Of a stretch of DNA of 64,000 bases, positions 1 to 9,031 are shown piece after piece. Source of the stretch: Chlorobiota bacterium (GTDB lineage Bacteria; Bacteroidota; Bacteroidia; Bacteroidales; JAADGE01); NCBI GenBank assembly GCA_013152535.1, contig JAADGE010000051.1, positions 1-64,000 of the forward strand. The letters run 5' to 3'. How positions within the stretch are numbered: the stretch's first letter is position 1; each line of letters begins with the position of its first letter. Position numbers and translations under genes: made by a program. Below the pieces are notes generated by a model. It was not told where the DNA came from and made no database searches. It saw only the letters and a program-made list of their open reading frames with translations.

Positions 1-155
1 GTCGTTCAAACAGCTTTTATTTTTACGTTATTCTGCATTTGAAAACTACGAAATTTCTTTGAGGTCGAAAATTGCAACTTGCAAAATAACCAAATATTTC
101 AAAAGCTGCATTTCCTGAAAGTCACTAAATAACAAACTTGTATTTAGCAGATTTC

Positions 156-2717
156 TTATTTTCCGTTTTCCAATTTGTCTCTTAATAATTCGTAATCGTC
201 TGAGAAATAAAACGAAAATAAATTAGCAATTCGCAGTGCCGTTTGCTGATGTTTATAGGTTCCGTCGCTGTTTTGTTTTAACAGAAAATCTTGTAACGAA
301 GTTTGTTTTATTTCTTCAAAAACAGTTTCTTCAAAATCTCCGTTGAGAAAAACAGCTTTTACAGCCGAAGTTAAATTTCCGCATAAAAGCAAACCTGCTC
401 TGTCAGCTGTGTATTGCATTATTCCGGAAGCTGCCAGTAAGCTTTGTCGCTTCTCAGTTTTGGAACCTGTTTTTATTTTACCGTAAAATTCCGATATTTT
501 TAAAGCAGCATCATAAGCTGTTTTTCCTGTAGAAATTCCGGTTGCCGTTGCTTTAAAAATTTTACTGAGCAAATTAAGTCTCGGAACATTTTGAATTGTT
601 TTAGAAATTACACCTGCTGCAGGAATTACTGCCAAAGCAGCATCTGCAAATAAAGCTCCTTTATCCGTAAGCCCTCGCCAAACATCTTTACTTGTCAGTT
701 TTGTATGTTTAAAATAAATATGTGCTGATTCGGAAGCGACCGAAAAACGTAATTCTGCCAAATTCATATACAAACGAGAACTCCTGTCAGTATGTTCACA
801 GCCGATTAATATAAAAGGCGGATTTCCGGCATAGCCGATAATTTTATTTTTCCTTTCGCCTTTTGTTATGTAAAATTCAGTATCAGGAAGATTAAACACT
901 TCGCTTGTATTTTTTAATACAGCAAATAAAGTATTATGTGTTTCGGAAGTGATTTTTTCAGAATATTTTTTTACCGTTGAATAATCATCTTCTTTAACTT
1001 TAGAAATCCATTTTTGTAAATTATAAAATGTGTTATTTTTTTTACCCGTGTTAAGAACCAAATGTAATTTAAAATCTGTATCACTCAAAGGATGAAATGT
1101 TGTTTTACAAACAGGCTCAGCATCTGAAAATAAAGATTTACCGATTAAAATATCAAGTGCTTCTTCTGCTCTGCTTTTAATATCCGAAACCGTTGTCAGG
1201 TGTTCTATTCTGTTTTTATTTAAGGGCTGCAAAACACCGGTTTTTTGAATTTCCTTTGCTGAATTTTCAGTTCCTTTAACTTGTGCAAGCAAATCCAAAA
1301 TTCTTACTTTTAAAAATTGTCCGCTGTATTCTCCCGTTAAATCCAAATCTTGAGGCGGAAGTAATGCAGAAACTGTTTCATCAGGTAAATTTTTTAATAT
1401 TCTTTTTAATATTTTTTTTGCAGTATGTTTTCTCTTACTTTTTATTAAAAATTCGGCATATTTAACATCAAAAACAATTCTGTTAATTTGATTTTTGTTC
1501 TTTTTAAAAAATTTAGGTCTTATTGATTTATAAAATAAAAAAACTTTTTTCTGTGCTGCGTCTGTACTTGCTGTTTCCGAAAATAAATTCAAAAAAATAA
1601 TTCTGTCTTTAAACGAGATTTTAAATTTATCCGAAAATATATTTAAAAAATTATCGTCTTCCTTATTATTTAAAATGTTATTTATTGTTTCCGAAAGTTC
1701 ATTTTCGGAAATGAAATCCTGAAGACTTTGTTTGTTAGTTTTAAAATCACTCAATAACAATAAAAAATTATCATTCGGATTATTTTCTTGTTTTATCAGT
1801 TGTTTTAACAATTCTGCCGTTCCTTCATATTTTTTTTCGTAATAATTTAATTCGGCTGTTTTTCGAATACGTTCAATTCCTTGTACCTTCTGAATATCAA
1901 TTAATTTAGTAAAAAGATTTGAATTTTGACGTTTCGGAAAAATGGTATATTTTTCAATTTCTACAGTGGTTCTCAAAAAGTTTTTATTTATTGAAATCGG
2001 TTTAGTTACTTCAAAACAATCAATTATATCATCATTTTTATTCAGTAAAATCAGTAAAATATGATTTTCGTCCGCAACAACAAAACCCGAAGAAAGTTCT
2101 TTAATATCCTTTTTTTCTCCGTTTTGTTTTATACTTTGAAAATGAAGATTACATAAAATTTGTTCCTGCTTAACTATTTGTTTTCTTAATATTCGCTCAT
2201 TTAAAGCCGATGTTTCAACAAAAATATTTTTGGGTTCGTTCAATTCTCCGAAGTTCATTTTATCATAACCGGAAAATACCTTTTTTTCAGCAAATTCAAT
2301 AATACTTTTTCGATAAGAATTATTAAGCAATTTTGCAGGGTTGAATTTGGATTTTTGCTCTCCTTTTTCTAAAAATATGTAAGGAATAATTTCCGTCTTC
2401 AAAAATAAATTTCCTTTTAAAAAAAGGAGTGAGTATTTTTCAGCAACATTTAATTTTTCTGCTATACTTTTTTTTGCCTGAAAGTTAATTTGAATAATTC
2501 CGTCTTTTCTTTCTTCAACATCAGTTGAAAGTTTTAATTCATTGTGCAGGTATAATTTTAAAGAACTGATAAAGACTTCAAAATTAAAATTATCGTAAGT
2601 ATAAATTGTTTTGCCGTTTTCAACCAAAAATGATTTTAAGTTAAAAGCATCTTTATCGGTAACTTTAGTAAAAAGTGCTGTTTTTTCACTTTTAAGTTTA
2701 TTGCAGTATTCTGACAT
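156..2717 (-). CDS. Large protein with degenerate M48-like peptidase C-terminal domain
   Basis: 853 residues with no signal peptide or clear membrane span in the N-terminal half, so probably cytoplasmic. I do not recognise residues 1-600 as a named family; the middle is lysine-rich and helical, possibly helical repeats. From about 615 on it resembles M48-type metallopeptidase domains: a segment ELRFSVASESAH near 654-666 sits where such proteins carry ELRFxxGHELxH, and QYTADRAGLLLC near 768-779 matches the conserved ADRAGLL segment after the second half of the domain. The first zinc-binding His is Ser662 (codon at 732-734), so HExxH has become SESAH and catalysis is unlikely. The preceding segment with GNPPFILIG resembles the strand before the active-site helix. 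It lies 75 bases downstream of the WD40 gene on the same strand and is probably co-transcribed with it. The family call is by motif memory; the N-terminal function is unknown. Confidence 0.7.
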   Translation of the reverse strand: MSEYCNKLKSEKTALFTKVTDKDAFNLKSFLVENGKTIYTYDNFNFEVFISSLKLYLHNELKLSTDVEERKDGIIQINFQAKKSIAEKLNVAEKYSLLFLKGNLFLKTEIIPYIFLEKGEQKSKFNPAKLLNNSYRKSIIEFAEKKVFSGYDKMNFGELNEPKNIFVETSALNERILRKQIVKQEQILCNLHFQSIKQNGEKKDIKELSSGFVVADENHILLILLNKNDDIIDCFEVTKPISINKNFLRTTVEIEKYTIFPKRQNSNLFTKLIDIQKVQGIERIRKTAELNYYEKKYEGTAELLKQLIKQENNPNDNFLLLLSDFKTNKQSLQDFISENELSETINNILNNKEDDNFLNIFSDKFKISFKDRIIFLNLFSETASTDAAQKKVFLFYKSIRPKFFKKNKNQINRIVFDVKYAEFLIKSKRKHTAKKILKRILKNLPDETVSALLPPQDLDLTGEYSGQFLKVRILDLLAQVKGTENSAKEIQKTGVLQPLNKNRIEHLTTVSDIKSRAEEALDILIGKSLFSDAEPVCKTTFHPLSDTDFKLHLVLNTGKKNNTFYNLQKWISKVKEDDYSTVKKYSEKITSETHNTLFAVLKNTSEVFNLPDTEFYITKGERKNKIIGYAGNPPFILIGCEHTDRSSRLYMNLAELRFSVASESAHIYFKHTKLTSKDVWRGLTDKGALFADAALAVIPAAGVISKTIQNVPRLNLLSKIFKATATGISTGKTAYDAALKISEFYGKIKTGSKTEKRQSLLAASGIMQYTADRAGLLLCGNLTSAVKAVFLNGDFEETVFEEIKQTSLQDFLLKQNSDGTYKHQQTALRIANLFSFYFSDDYELLRDKLENGK

Positions 2718-2791
2718 TTCTCAAAATTTAAAAGTAAATAGAATACTCAAAATTATGAAAAAAACTATATATTAATCTAATTTAGCTGAAA

Positions 2792-3760
2792 TTAATTACT
2801 GAGAGCAGGAAAACCGGTTGTAAAAATACGAATTTTATGTGCATCACAAGAAACCAGATATTTCCCGTCTTTACTGAATGCCAAATCTAAAACAGGTGAA
2901 TCATGTTTTAATGTTTTAATCTTTTCGTGAGCCTCTAAATCCCAAATTATAACCGTATTATCATCAGCACCGCTTGCAATATATTTTGAATCAGGACTAA
3001 TAACAACTTTATTTATCCACCATTGATGTCCTCTCATTAGTGCAATATTATTAAAAGTGTCAAAATCCCAAATTTTAACTGTATTATCTTTAGATGCTGT
3101 AACAACATATTTTTGGTCAGCACTTATTGCAACGGAAGTAACATCGTTTTCATGTGCATGTACCGACTTGACTTGTAATTGTTTTGAAATATCCCATTTT
3201 TTCATAGTGCGGTCGCCTGAAACACTAATTACATATTTTCCGTCAGCAGTAATTTTTAAATCATAAACTCTGTTTTTATGCCCCCATAAAGTGCGATATC
3301 TTTGCCCCGATACTAATTCCCAAATGCTGATAACTTGGTCGGTGCCTCCGGTAACAAGATATTTTCCGTTAGGTGTAAATTCAGCTGTCCACACAGCATC
3401 TCCGCCGTAAAAAGTTTTCAATTGTTTCCCTGTTGCAACACTCCAAACAACTGCTGCACGATCTTGTCCGGCTGATACAAAATATTTTCCTGTTTTGTTA
3501 AAACTTATAGAATGAATGATATTTTGATGACGTTTGGTTTCATACACTTTTTTTCCGCTTACAGTTTTATATGCAATAATATCTCCGTCACTAAAACCGC
3601 ATATAACAAATTGATTATCAGGTGAAATATTTACAGCAGTAATCTGATTATTTTCAACAGTTATTGAATTTATTTCCTTGAAGTTTTGCCCGTTACTAAT
3701 TAACATACAGAAACTTAACAGTAATGTCATAATAATTTTTAGGGTGTTAGTGTTTTTCAT
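2792..3760 (-). CDS. Secreted WD40-repeat protein
   Basis: 322 residues. Residues 1-25 form a Sec signal peptide (basic start, hydrophobic core, then SNGQ), so the protein is exported. The rest is a WD40 beta-propeller: I count about seven repeats of roughly 42 residues, with recurring endings such as VVWSV, SIWEL, KKWDI, KIWDF and IIWDL and intervening SxDGKYxxS/T turns. WD40 propellers usually act as protein-binding scaffolds; no enzyme domain is fused here, so the partner is unknown. The 75-base gap to the downstream M48-like gene suggests one transcript. The start ATG directly precedes the basic n-region and no better start is visible. Secreted bacterial WD40 proteins are common in Bacteroidota, but this one is not tied to a named pathway. 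Confidence 0.85.
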   Translation of the reverse strand: MKNTNTLKIIMTLLLSFCMLISNGQNFKEINSITVENNQITAVNISPDNQFVICGFSDGDIIAYKTVSGKKVYETKRHQNIIHSISFNKTGKYFVSAGQDRAAVVWSVATGKQLKTFYGGDAVWTAEFTPNGKYLVTGGTDQVISIWELVSGQRYRTLWGHKNRVYDLKITADGKYVISVSGDRTMKKWDISKQLQVKSVHAHENDVTSVAISADQKYVVTASKDNTVKIWDFDTFNNIALMRGHQWWINKVVISPDSKYIASGADDNTVIIWDLEAHEKIKTLKHDSPVLDLAFSKDGKYLVSCDAHKIRIFTTGFPALSN

Positions 3761-4108
3761 GGGGATAAAAATTTTGTATAACCGCTAATTATAGTGTTTT
3801 TTTTTTAAATGACCAAGAAATATACTAAAAAGTTGCTTCACAGATTTAATTCGCACATGCAAAAATCACAATACTAATTTATAAGAATCATAATATAAGT
3901 TTATCTCTTAATTTTTTGTATATTTTTATCTGTAAAATGATTTTCTCGGGATATATTGTCTTATTAATCTTCTTTCCCGCAAGAATACGGATGCGGAAAA
4001 TAAAAATATAGATTTAATCTGTTATTAAATATAAACTCGGTTAGGAATAAAGGATTTGTTGAAATTTCTTATATTTTTGTTTGTTTATTCATAAGCTAAA
4101 GTAAAAAG
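3761..4108. other. Divergent intergenic region, 348 bases
   Basis: AT-rich spacer between the WD40 gene (minus) and the radical SAM gene (plus). I see no coding sequence, RNA gene or long repeat in it, only a TAnnTTTG promoter element at 4072-4079. A promoter for the minus-strand gene is expected here, but no good TAnnTTTG match was found for it. Confidence 0.6.
4072..4079 (+). promoter_or_regulatory. Bacteroidota -7 promoter element (TATTTTTG)
   Basis: Exact match to TAnnTTTG, 30 bases ahead of the TTG start of the radical SAM gene. No clean -33 TTG at the expected spacing was seen. Confidence 0.5.
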
Positions 4109-5128
4109 TTGAAAAGGAATTTGTATATTTTATTCTTAAAAAAATTAAGCTTTAAAAAATTGCTGAATACTTGCCGTGTATATGCAAGCTATTATCTTTC
4201 GGTATTCTTTAAATACAGCAAACGCAGAGGTTATCCGTTGAGTATTTCTGTTGAACCTACAACAACTTGTAATTTGCAGTGTCCCGAATGCCCTTCCGGT
4301 AACGGTGAACTGACACGATTCAGAGGTGATATTGATTTGTCTTTATTTAAAAAAATTACGGATGAATTTGCACCGTATCTTTTAAATTTGATTTTGTATT
4401 TTCAGGGAGAACCGTTTTTAAATAAAGAAATTTTTAAACTTTTTGAATATGCTTCTGTTACAAAAAAAATATTTACTACAACATCAACCAACGGGCATTA
4501 TTTAAATTCTGAGAATGCTGAAAAAACCGTAAAATCAGGCTTGGATAAAATTATTATTTCAATTGACGGAACAACACAGGATATTTATGAACAATATCGA
4601 AAAAACGGACAATTAAACACTATTATTAAAGGGATTAATAATTTAGTTTATTGGCGGAAAAAACTTCAGTATTCAACACCGTACATTGTTATTCAATTTA
4701 TTGTTTTTCGGTTTAACGAACATCAAATTAATGATATTAAGAAGTTAAGCAAAGAATTAAAAGCAGATAAACTTGAGTTAAAATCTGCTCAAATTTATGA
4801 CTTTACAAAAAATTCACATCTTATACCGACGAACAGCAAATATTCTCGTTATAAAAGAAATACCGACGGGAATTATGAGATTAAAAGCAGGTTAAAAAAC
4901 AGATGTAAACGATTATGGGAATCGACTGTGATAACGAATACCGGCGATGTTTTACCTTGTTGCTTTGATAAAGATGCACAATATATTTCGGGGAATTTGA
5001 AGGATAAGGATTTTGCCGAAATAAATAATAACGAAACAATTATTTCTTTTAGGAGAAAACTCTTAAAAAATCGTAAGCAAATTGATATTTGCAGAAATTG
5101 CACAGAGGGTTTGTATAATACCAAATAA
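4109..5128 (+). CDS. Radical SAM protein with SPASM domain
   Basis: 339 residues. The radical SAM [4Fe-4S] motif is CNLQCPEC (Cys54, Cys58, Cys61), preceded by SVEPTTT. The C-terminal SPASM region carries further cluster cysteines: one in NRCKRLW, a pair in LPCCFD and a final CRNC. This architecture is found in enzymes that modify peptides or small substrates and in anaerobic sulfatase-maturase relatives; the substrate cannot be read from sequence. No precursor peptide or sulfatase lies beside it. The start is TTG at 4109: an in-frame TAA lies at 4097-4099 and there is no ATG before the cysteine motif, so TTG is the only reasonable choice. A TATTTTTG promoter element lies 30 bases upstream. 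The family call is firm; the exact role is unknown. Confidence 0.88.
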   Translation: MKRNLYILFLKKLSFKKLLNTCRVYASYYLSVFFKYSKRRGYPLSISVEPTTTCNLQCPECPSGNGELTRFRGDIDLSLFKKITDEFAPYLLNLILYFQGEPFLNKEIFKLFEYASVTKKIFTTTSTNGHYLNSENAEKTVKSGLDKIIISIDGTTQDIYEQYRKNGQLNTIIKGINNLVYWRKKLQYSTPYIVIQFIVFRFNEHQINDIKKLSKELKADKLELKSAQIYDFTKNSHLIPTNSKYSRYKRNTDGNYEIKSRLKNRCKRLWESTVITNTGDVLPCCFDKDAQYISGNLKDKDFAEINNNETIISFRRKLLKNRKQIDICRNCTEGLYNTK

Positions 5129-5175
5129 AAATGCCGGACTTTAATAAAGTCCGGCAAATCAATATTACTCTTTCA

Positions 5176-5637
5176 CTACTTATTCATATTATTCATCATT
5201 CCGCCTTTCGGATGATTTTTTTGCATCATCTTTTTGTGCATTTGTCCTGCGTGCATATCAAAATATATGCGTTGATCATCGTTTAATATTTTTCTGATTT
5301 TTTGATGAGCGGCAGCTCTGTTTTTTGCCATTTTTGTTTTGATTACTCCAATTCCGTCAATAGTAGAATTAATCTCATTCATTTTCGGATTGTCAGCAGT
5401 TTGCAGAGTTTGCAGATGTGCTTGTTTTTCCTTTAATTCATTTTTTAAAGGTAACATTTCTTTCATTGTTGCTGTTCGAATTTCTTTTATTTGCGTTTGT
5501 TGAGCTTCTGTTAAATCCGGAATGTTCATAGACATACCGTTGCATTTTTTATTTTGAGGCATATTGCTTTTTTGAGCAAATAATCCTGCTGCAAGGAAAA
5601 TGAACAATGCTGTAATTACTAAATTTTTGTTTTTCAT
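5176..5637 (-). CDS. Spy/CpxP-like periplasmic protein (LTxxQ motifs)
   Basis: The ORF track begins at 5682, but the ATG at 5637 starts a clean signal peptide (MKNKNLVITALFIFLAAGLFAQ), so I use that start; 153 residues. The mature part is short, charged and Met/Lys-rich with two LTxxQ-type motifs, LTEAQQTQI and LNDDQRIYFD, flanking a helical hairpin. These motifs define the Spy/CpxP family of small periplasmic chaperones and metal-stress or envelope-stress proteins. The C-terminus is rich in Met and His (HAGQMHKKMMQKNH, then GGMMNN), which could bind metal; that is inference. It is convergent with the radical SAM gene and downstream of rfbB on the same strand (90 bases), with no obvious partner such as an RND metal pump. 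Confidence 0.78.
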   Translation of the reverse strand: MKNKNLVITALFIFLAAGLFAQKSNMPQNKKCNGMSMNIPDLTEAQQTQIKEIRTATMKEMLPLKNELKEKQAHLQTLQTADNPKMNEINSTIDGIGVIKTKMAKNRAAAHQKIRKILNDDQRIYFDMHAGQMHKKMMQKNHPKGGMMNNMNK

Positions 5638-5727
5638 GTCGTTTGAATTTTGATTATTAATTTTTGTTTGCTTCTTTGACACAAAAAATTCTAAAAGGTT
5701 TAAAATTGAATTTAAAAACTTAAAAAG

Positions 5728-6783
5728 CTATCGTTTTTCGTATTGGTTTTCATAATATTTTTCGTAAGAACCATCGATTATCCGATTCATCCATCCTTCA
5801 TTTTGCAGATACCATTCAATTGTTTTTTCTATACCTTCGTCAAAAGTTACCGAAGGTTTCCAGCCGAGTTCATTTTGAATTTTAGAAGAATCTATGGCAT
5901 AACGTAAATCATGACCGGCACGATCTTTTACAAAGGTTATCAGTTTGGAAGATACGCCCGGTTTACGCCCGAGTTTGCGGTCAGCAATTTCACAAAGTTT
6001 ATGAATTAAGGCAATATTCGTCCGTTCGTTATTGCCTCCGATATTATAAGTTTCGCCGTTTTTACCTTTATGAAAAACTAAATCAACGGCATTTGCATGG
6101 TCAATAACATAAAGCCAATCTCTGATGTTTTCACCTTTTCCGTATATTGGAATGGGTTTGTTGTGTTTTATATTGTTAATTGCTAAAGGAATTAATTTTT
6201 CGGGAAATTGATTAGGCCCGTAATTATTTGAACAATTGGTAATTACAACAGGTAATTTGTAAGTGTGAAGATATGCTCTTACAAGATGGTCGGAGCTTGC
6301 TTTAGATGCAGAGTAAGGACTTCGAGGGTCATAAGCCGTAGTTTCGGAAAAAAAACCTTCATTACCGAGTGAGCCATAAACTTCATCAGTAGAAATATGA
6401 TAAAAACGTTTGTTTTCGAAATTATCTTTCCAAAAGTTTCTTGCAGCATTTAATAAATTAACCGTACCGAGAATATTTGTTTTAATAAATGTTCCCGGGT
6501 CAGAAATAGAGCGATCGACATGCGATTCGGCAGCGAGATGAATGACCCCGTCAAAAGCATATTTTTTAAAAAGGGTATTTACAAGTTCTGCATCTGTAAT
6601 ATCACCTTTTTCAAAACGATAATTATCTTTTGAACTGATATCTTCCAAATTTTCAAGATTACCCGCATAGGTTAAGGCATCAAGATTTACAATCTTATAA
6701 TCAGGATATTTATTTATGAATAATCGAATAACATGGGATCCTATGAATCCGGCACCTCCGGTAATAAGAATAGTTTTTTGCAT
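5728..6783 (-). CDS. rfbB: dTDP-glucose 4,6-dehydratase
   Basis: 351 residues, the usual length. It is an extended short-chain dehydrogenase: NAD-binding TGGAGFIGSHV at residues 7-17, the STDEVYGS segment with the Asp-Glu pair used in dehydration, and the catalytic YSASK (YxxxK). The SYEKYYENQY tail is typical of RmlB. It converts dTDP-glucose to dTDP-4-keto-6-deoxyglucose, the second step toward dTDP-rhamnose and other deoxysugars for surface polysaccharide. The usual neighbours rfbA, rfbC and rfbD are absent, so it is a stand-alone copy here. Its own promoter is visible: TATGTTTG on the minus strand at 6809-6816, 26 bases from the ATG. RfbB and RffG are hard to tell apart by sequence; the reaction is the same. 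Confidence 0.93.
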   Translation of the reverse strand: MQKTILITGGAGFIGSHVIRLFINKYPDYKIVNLDALTYAGNLENLEDISSKDNYRFEKGDITDAELVNTLFKKYAFDGVIHLAAESHVDRSISDPGTFIKTNILGTVNLLNAARNFWKDNFENKRFYHISTDEVYGSLGNEGFFSETTAYDPRSPYSASKASSDHLVRAYLHTYKLPVVITNCSNNYGPNQFPEKLIPLAINNIKHNKPIPIYGKGENIRDWLYVIDHANAVDLVFHKGKNGETYNIGGNNERTNIALIHKLCEIADRKLGRKPGVSSKLITFVKDRAGHDLRYAIDSSKIQNELGWKPSVTFDEGIEKTIEWYLQNEGWMNRIIDGSYEKYYENQYEKR

Positions 6784-7083
6784 TAAAAATACATTTTATA
6801 ATTTTTTACAAACATAAAACTTTCTTAATATTTAACGATAAAATAATCATTTTTTTACTTTTGCATAATTAAATATTTGAAACAGGCATTCAAACCATAA
6901 TTACAAGCAAATTTTTAAAAATTGTTATATGTGATTCTTGACATCCTTTGTGTAAAAAGAATAATTAATTTCACGCAAAGAGTATAAAGTGTTCGCAAAA
7001 CAACACAAAGATTTTTTGGTATTGCTTTATTTACAGCATATTGCCGTTATCAGTTAAAAGCCTAATTCAATTAAAAATTTTGT
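6784..7083. other. Divergent intergenic region with decayed CGCAAAG-type repeat
   Basis: 300 bases between rfbB (minus) and nadB (plus), without a gene. It holds the rfbB promoter at the left end and, at 6973-7010, a run containing ACGCAAAG, TTCGCAAA and ACACAAAG. This resembles the CGCAAAG-rich intergenic repeat seen widely in Bacteroidota genomes. No clear nadB promoter was found. Confidence 0.4.
6809..6816 (-). promoter_or_regulatory. -7 promoter element of rfbB (TATGTTTG)
   Basis: Exact TAnnTTTG match on the minus strand, 26 bases ahead of the rfbB ATG. Confidence 0.55.
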
Positions 7084-8658
7084 ATGATTCATAAATCAGA
7101 TTTTTTAGTAATCGGTTCAGGACTTGCCGGCTTAATGTATGCTTTGAAAGTTTCGGAATTCGGAAAAGTTATTGTTGTAACAAAAAGTAAAATTGATAAT
7201 ACCAACACAAGTTATGCCCAAGGCGGTATTGCTACGGTTCAAAAAGTTAACGATTCTTACGAAAATCATATTCAGGACACGCTTATTGCAGGTGACGGAA
7301 TTTGCAATGAAGATGTTGTAAGAACTGTTGTTACCGAAGGTCCGGAAATGATTAAAGAATTAATAGAACTTGGGGCAAAATTCGATAAAAAAGCAGACGG
7401 CACATATGATTTGGGAAAAGAAGGCGGACATTCCGATAACCGAATTTTTCATCATAAAGATAATACCGGTTTTGAAATTCAACGAGCATTAACCGAACAA
7501 GTTCTGAGAAATAAAAACATTACTGTTTTTGAAAATTACTTTGCCGTTGATTTAATCACACAACATCATTTAGGTTATACTGTTATTCGCAACAAGAGTG
7601 ATATTGAATGTTACGGGGCTTATGTCCTAAACCTGAAGACACAAAAAACAGAGCGATTTTTATCAAAAATAACGTATTTGGCAACCGGCGGATTAGGCAA
7701 TATTTATGATATTACAACCAATCCTCAAGTGGCTACCGGCGACGGTATTGCTATGGCTTACAGAGCAAAAGCGTTGATTACGGATATGGAATTTGTTCAA
7801 TTTCATCCCACGGCATTATACAATAAAAATGAGCGACCTTCTTTTTTAATTACTGAAGCATTAAGAGGTTTCGGAGCAATACTTCGTAATAAGCAGGGCG
7901 ATGCGTTTATGATAAAATATGATAAACGTAAAGATTTGGCTCCGAGAGATATTGTTGCTCGTGCCATTGATACTGAGATGAAAATAAGCGGTGATGAGTT
8001 TGTATATTTGGATGCTGCACATTTGGATTCGGAACAACTTAAATCACATTTTCCTAATATTTACGAAAAATGCCTGACTTTGGACATTGACATTACAAAA
8101 AATTATATTCCCGTTGCTCCGGCGGCTCATTATTTGGTAGGTGGCGTAAAAGTTGACTCTGAAGCTAAAACTTCCGTTAAGCATTTGTATGCTGCCGGTG
8201 AATGTTCTTCAACGGGTTTACACGGAGCTAATCGTTTAGCATCCAACTCCTTACTGGAAGCTTTAGTGTATGCTGATAAAGCGGCAGAATCTTCTTCAAA
8301 AATATTTAATACGGTTATAATTAATGAAAATATCCCGGTTTGGTCCGATGAAGATATGACTCACCCCGAAGAAATGATTTTAATTACGCAGGAATTTAAA
8401 GAGTTGCAACAAATTATGACTTATTATGTCGGAATTGTGCGTTCTAATTTGCGTTTAAACAGAGCTTTGGCACGTTTGGAAATTATTTTCAGAGAAACCC
8501 AAAAACTTTATGACAGGTCAAAAGTGTCGAGAGAAATTTGTGAACTGCGAAATGCAATTAACATTTCTTATTTAATTATAAAAATGGCAAAATCTCGCAA
8601 AGAAAGCAGAGGTTTGCATTATACAGTCGATTATCCCGAAAAAGGAAAAATATTATAG
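7084..8658 (+). CDS. nadB: L-aspartate oxidase
   Basis: 524 residues, normal for NadB. FAD dinucleotide motif VIGSGLAGL lies near the N-terminus, followed by SYAQGGIA, the GGHSDNRIFHHKDNTG segment, APRDIVARAI and LHGANRLASNSLLE, all characteristic of the succinate dehydrogenase/aspartate oxidase flavoprotein family. A C-terminal helical domain follows. NadB oxidises L-aspartate to iminoaspartate using oxygen or fumarate as acceptor, the first step of de novo NAD synthesis. The usual partners nadA and nadC are not in the window. The ATG at 7084 directly follows a TTTTG run; no ribosome-binding site is visible, as is common in this phylum. It ends just before a 14-bp perfect hairpin that separates it from the convergent groS. 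Confidence 0.95.
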   Translation: MIHKSDFLVIGSGLAGLMYALKVSEFGKVIVVTKSKIDNTNTSYAQGGIATVQKVNDSYENHIQDTLIAGDGICNEDVVRTVVTEGPEMIKELIELGAKFDKKADGTYDLGKEGGHSDNRIFHHKDNTGFEIQRALTEQVLRNKNITVFENYFAVDLITQHHLGYTVIRNKSDIECYGAYVLNLKTQKTERFLSKITYLATGGLGNIYDITTNPQVATGDGIAMAYRAKALITDMEFVQFHPTALYNKNERPSFLITEALRGFGAILRNKQGDAFMIKYDKRKDLAPRDIVARAIDTEMKISGDEFVYLDAAHLDSEQLKSHFPNIYEKCLTLDIDITKNYIPVAPAAHYLVGGVKVDSEAKTSVKHLYAAGECSSTGLHGANRLASNSLLEALVYADKAAESSSKIFNTVIINENIPVWSDEDMTHPEEMILITQEFKELQQIMTYYVGIVRSNLRLNRALARLEIIFRETQKLYDRSKVSREICELRNAINISYLIIKMAKSRKESRGLHYTVDYPEKGKIL

Positions 8659-8659
8659 A

Positions 8660-8690
8660 GACTTTCCAAGTCTTTGAGACTTGGAAAGTC
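8660..8690. repeat. Perfect 14-bp palindrome between nadB and groS
   Basis: GACTTTCCAAGTCT, loop TTG, then its exact complement. It sits between convergent genes but has A rather than T directly after it on the plus strand, so it is not a canonical intrinsic terminator. It shares the CCAAGT...ACTTGG core with the palindrome at 40328, suggesting a dispersed intergenic repeat family. Confidence 0.8.
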
Positions 8691-8697
8691 AAAAAAA

Positions 8698-8985
8698 TTA
8701 AATAGCCTCAGTTTCAACCACTTTTGCCAAAACATCGACATAGGGAATAAATAAGAACTTTTTATCTTCAAATTCCATCTCATTTCCCGAAAATTCTTTG
8801 TATAAAACGGTATCTCCTACTGAAATGCCCGGATTTTCAATATTTCCTAAAGCAATAACTTTTCCTGTAAGTTCTTTTTCTTTTGCAGAATCAGGAATAA
8901 TAATTCCGCTTGCCGTTTTTTGTTCACCTGTTTTTTCGTTTAATTCGAGTAAAACATTTTCGTTTAAAGGTTGTAATTCTCTCAT
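8698..8985 (-). CDS. groS: Co-chaperonin GroES family protein
   Basis: 95 residues, the length of a GroES monomer. It starts MRELQPLNENVLLEL, has the mobile-loop region EQKTASGIIIPDSA, and then GKVIALGN, a VGDTVLYKEFSGNEMEFEDKKF segment and a final strand ending AKVVE. GroES caps the GroEL folding chamber. No groEL lies next to it, and the sequence departs from typical GroES (no usual KPLGDRVLV start), so it may be a second, divergent copy. The upstream gene on the same strand is the thioredoxin-glutaredoxin fusion, 46 bases away, and no TAnnTTTG element is seen in the gap, so the two may share a transcript. Family confidence is high; whether it is the main GroES is uncertain. Confidence 0.87.
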   Translation of the reverse strand: MRELQPLNENVLLELNEKTGEQKTASGIIIPDSAKEKELTGKVIALGNIENPGISVGDTVLYKEFSGNEMEFEDKKFLFIPYVDVLAKVVETEAI

Positions 8986-9031
8986 TTTTATATTATTTAA
9001 TTGTTATTAATATTTACGATTATTTATTTTT

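Noticed and set aside
5637-5682. Longer start of the Spy-like protein
   Set aside because: The extra 15 residues are polar and would block the signal peptide that begins at the internal ATG.
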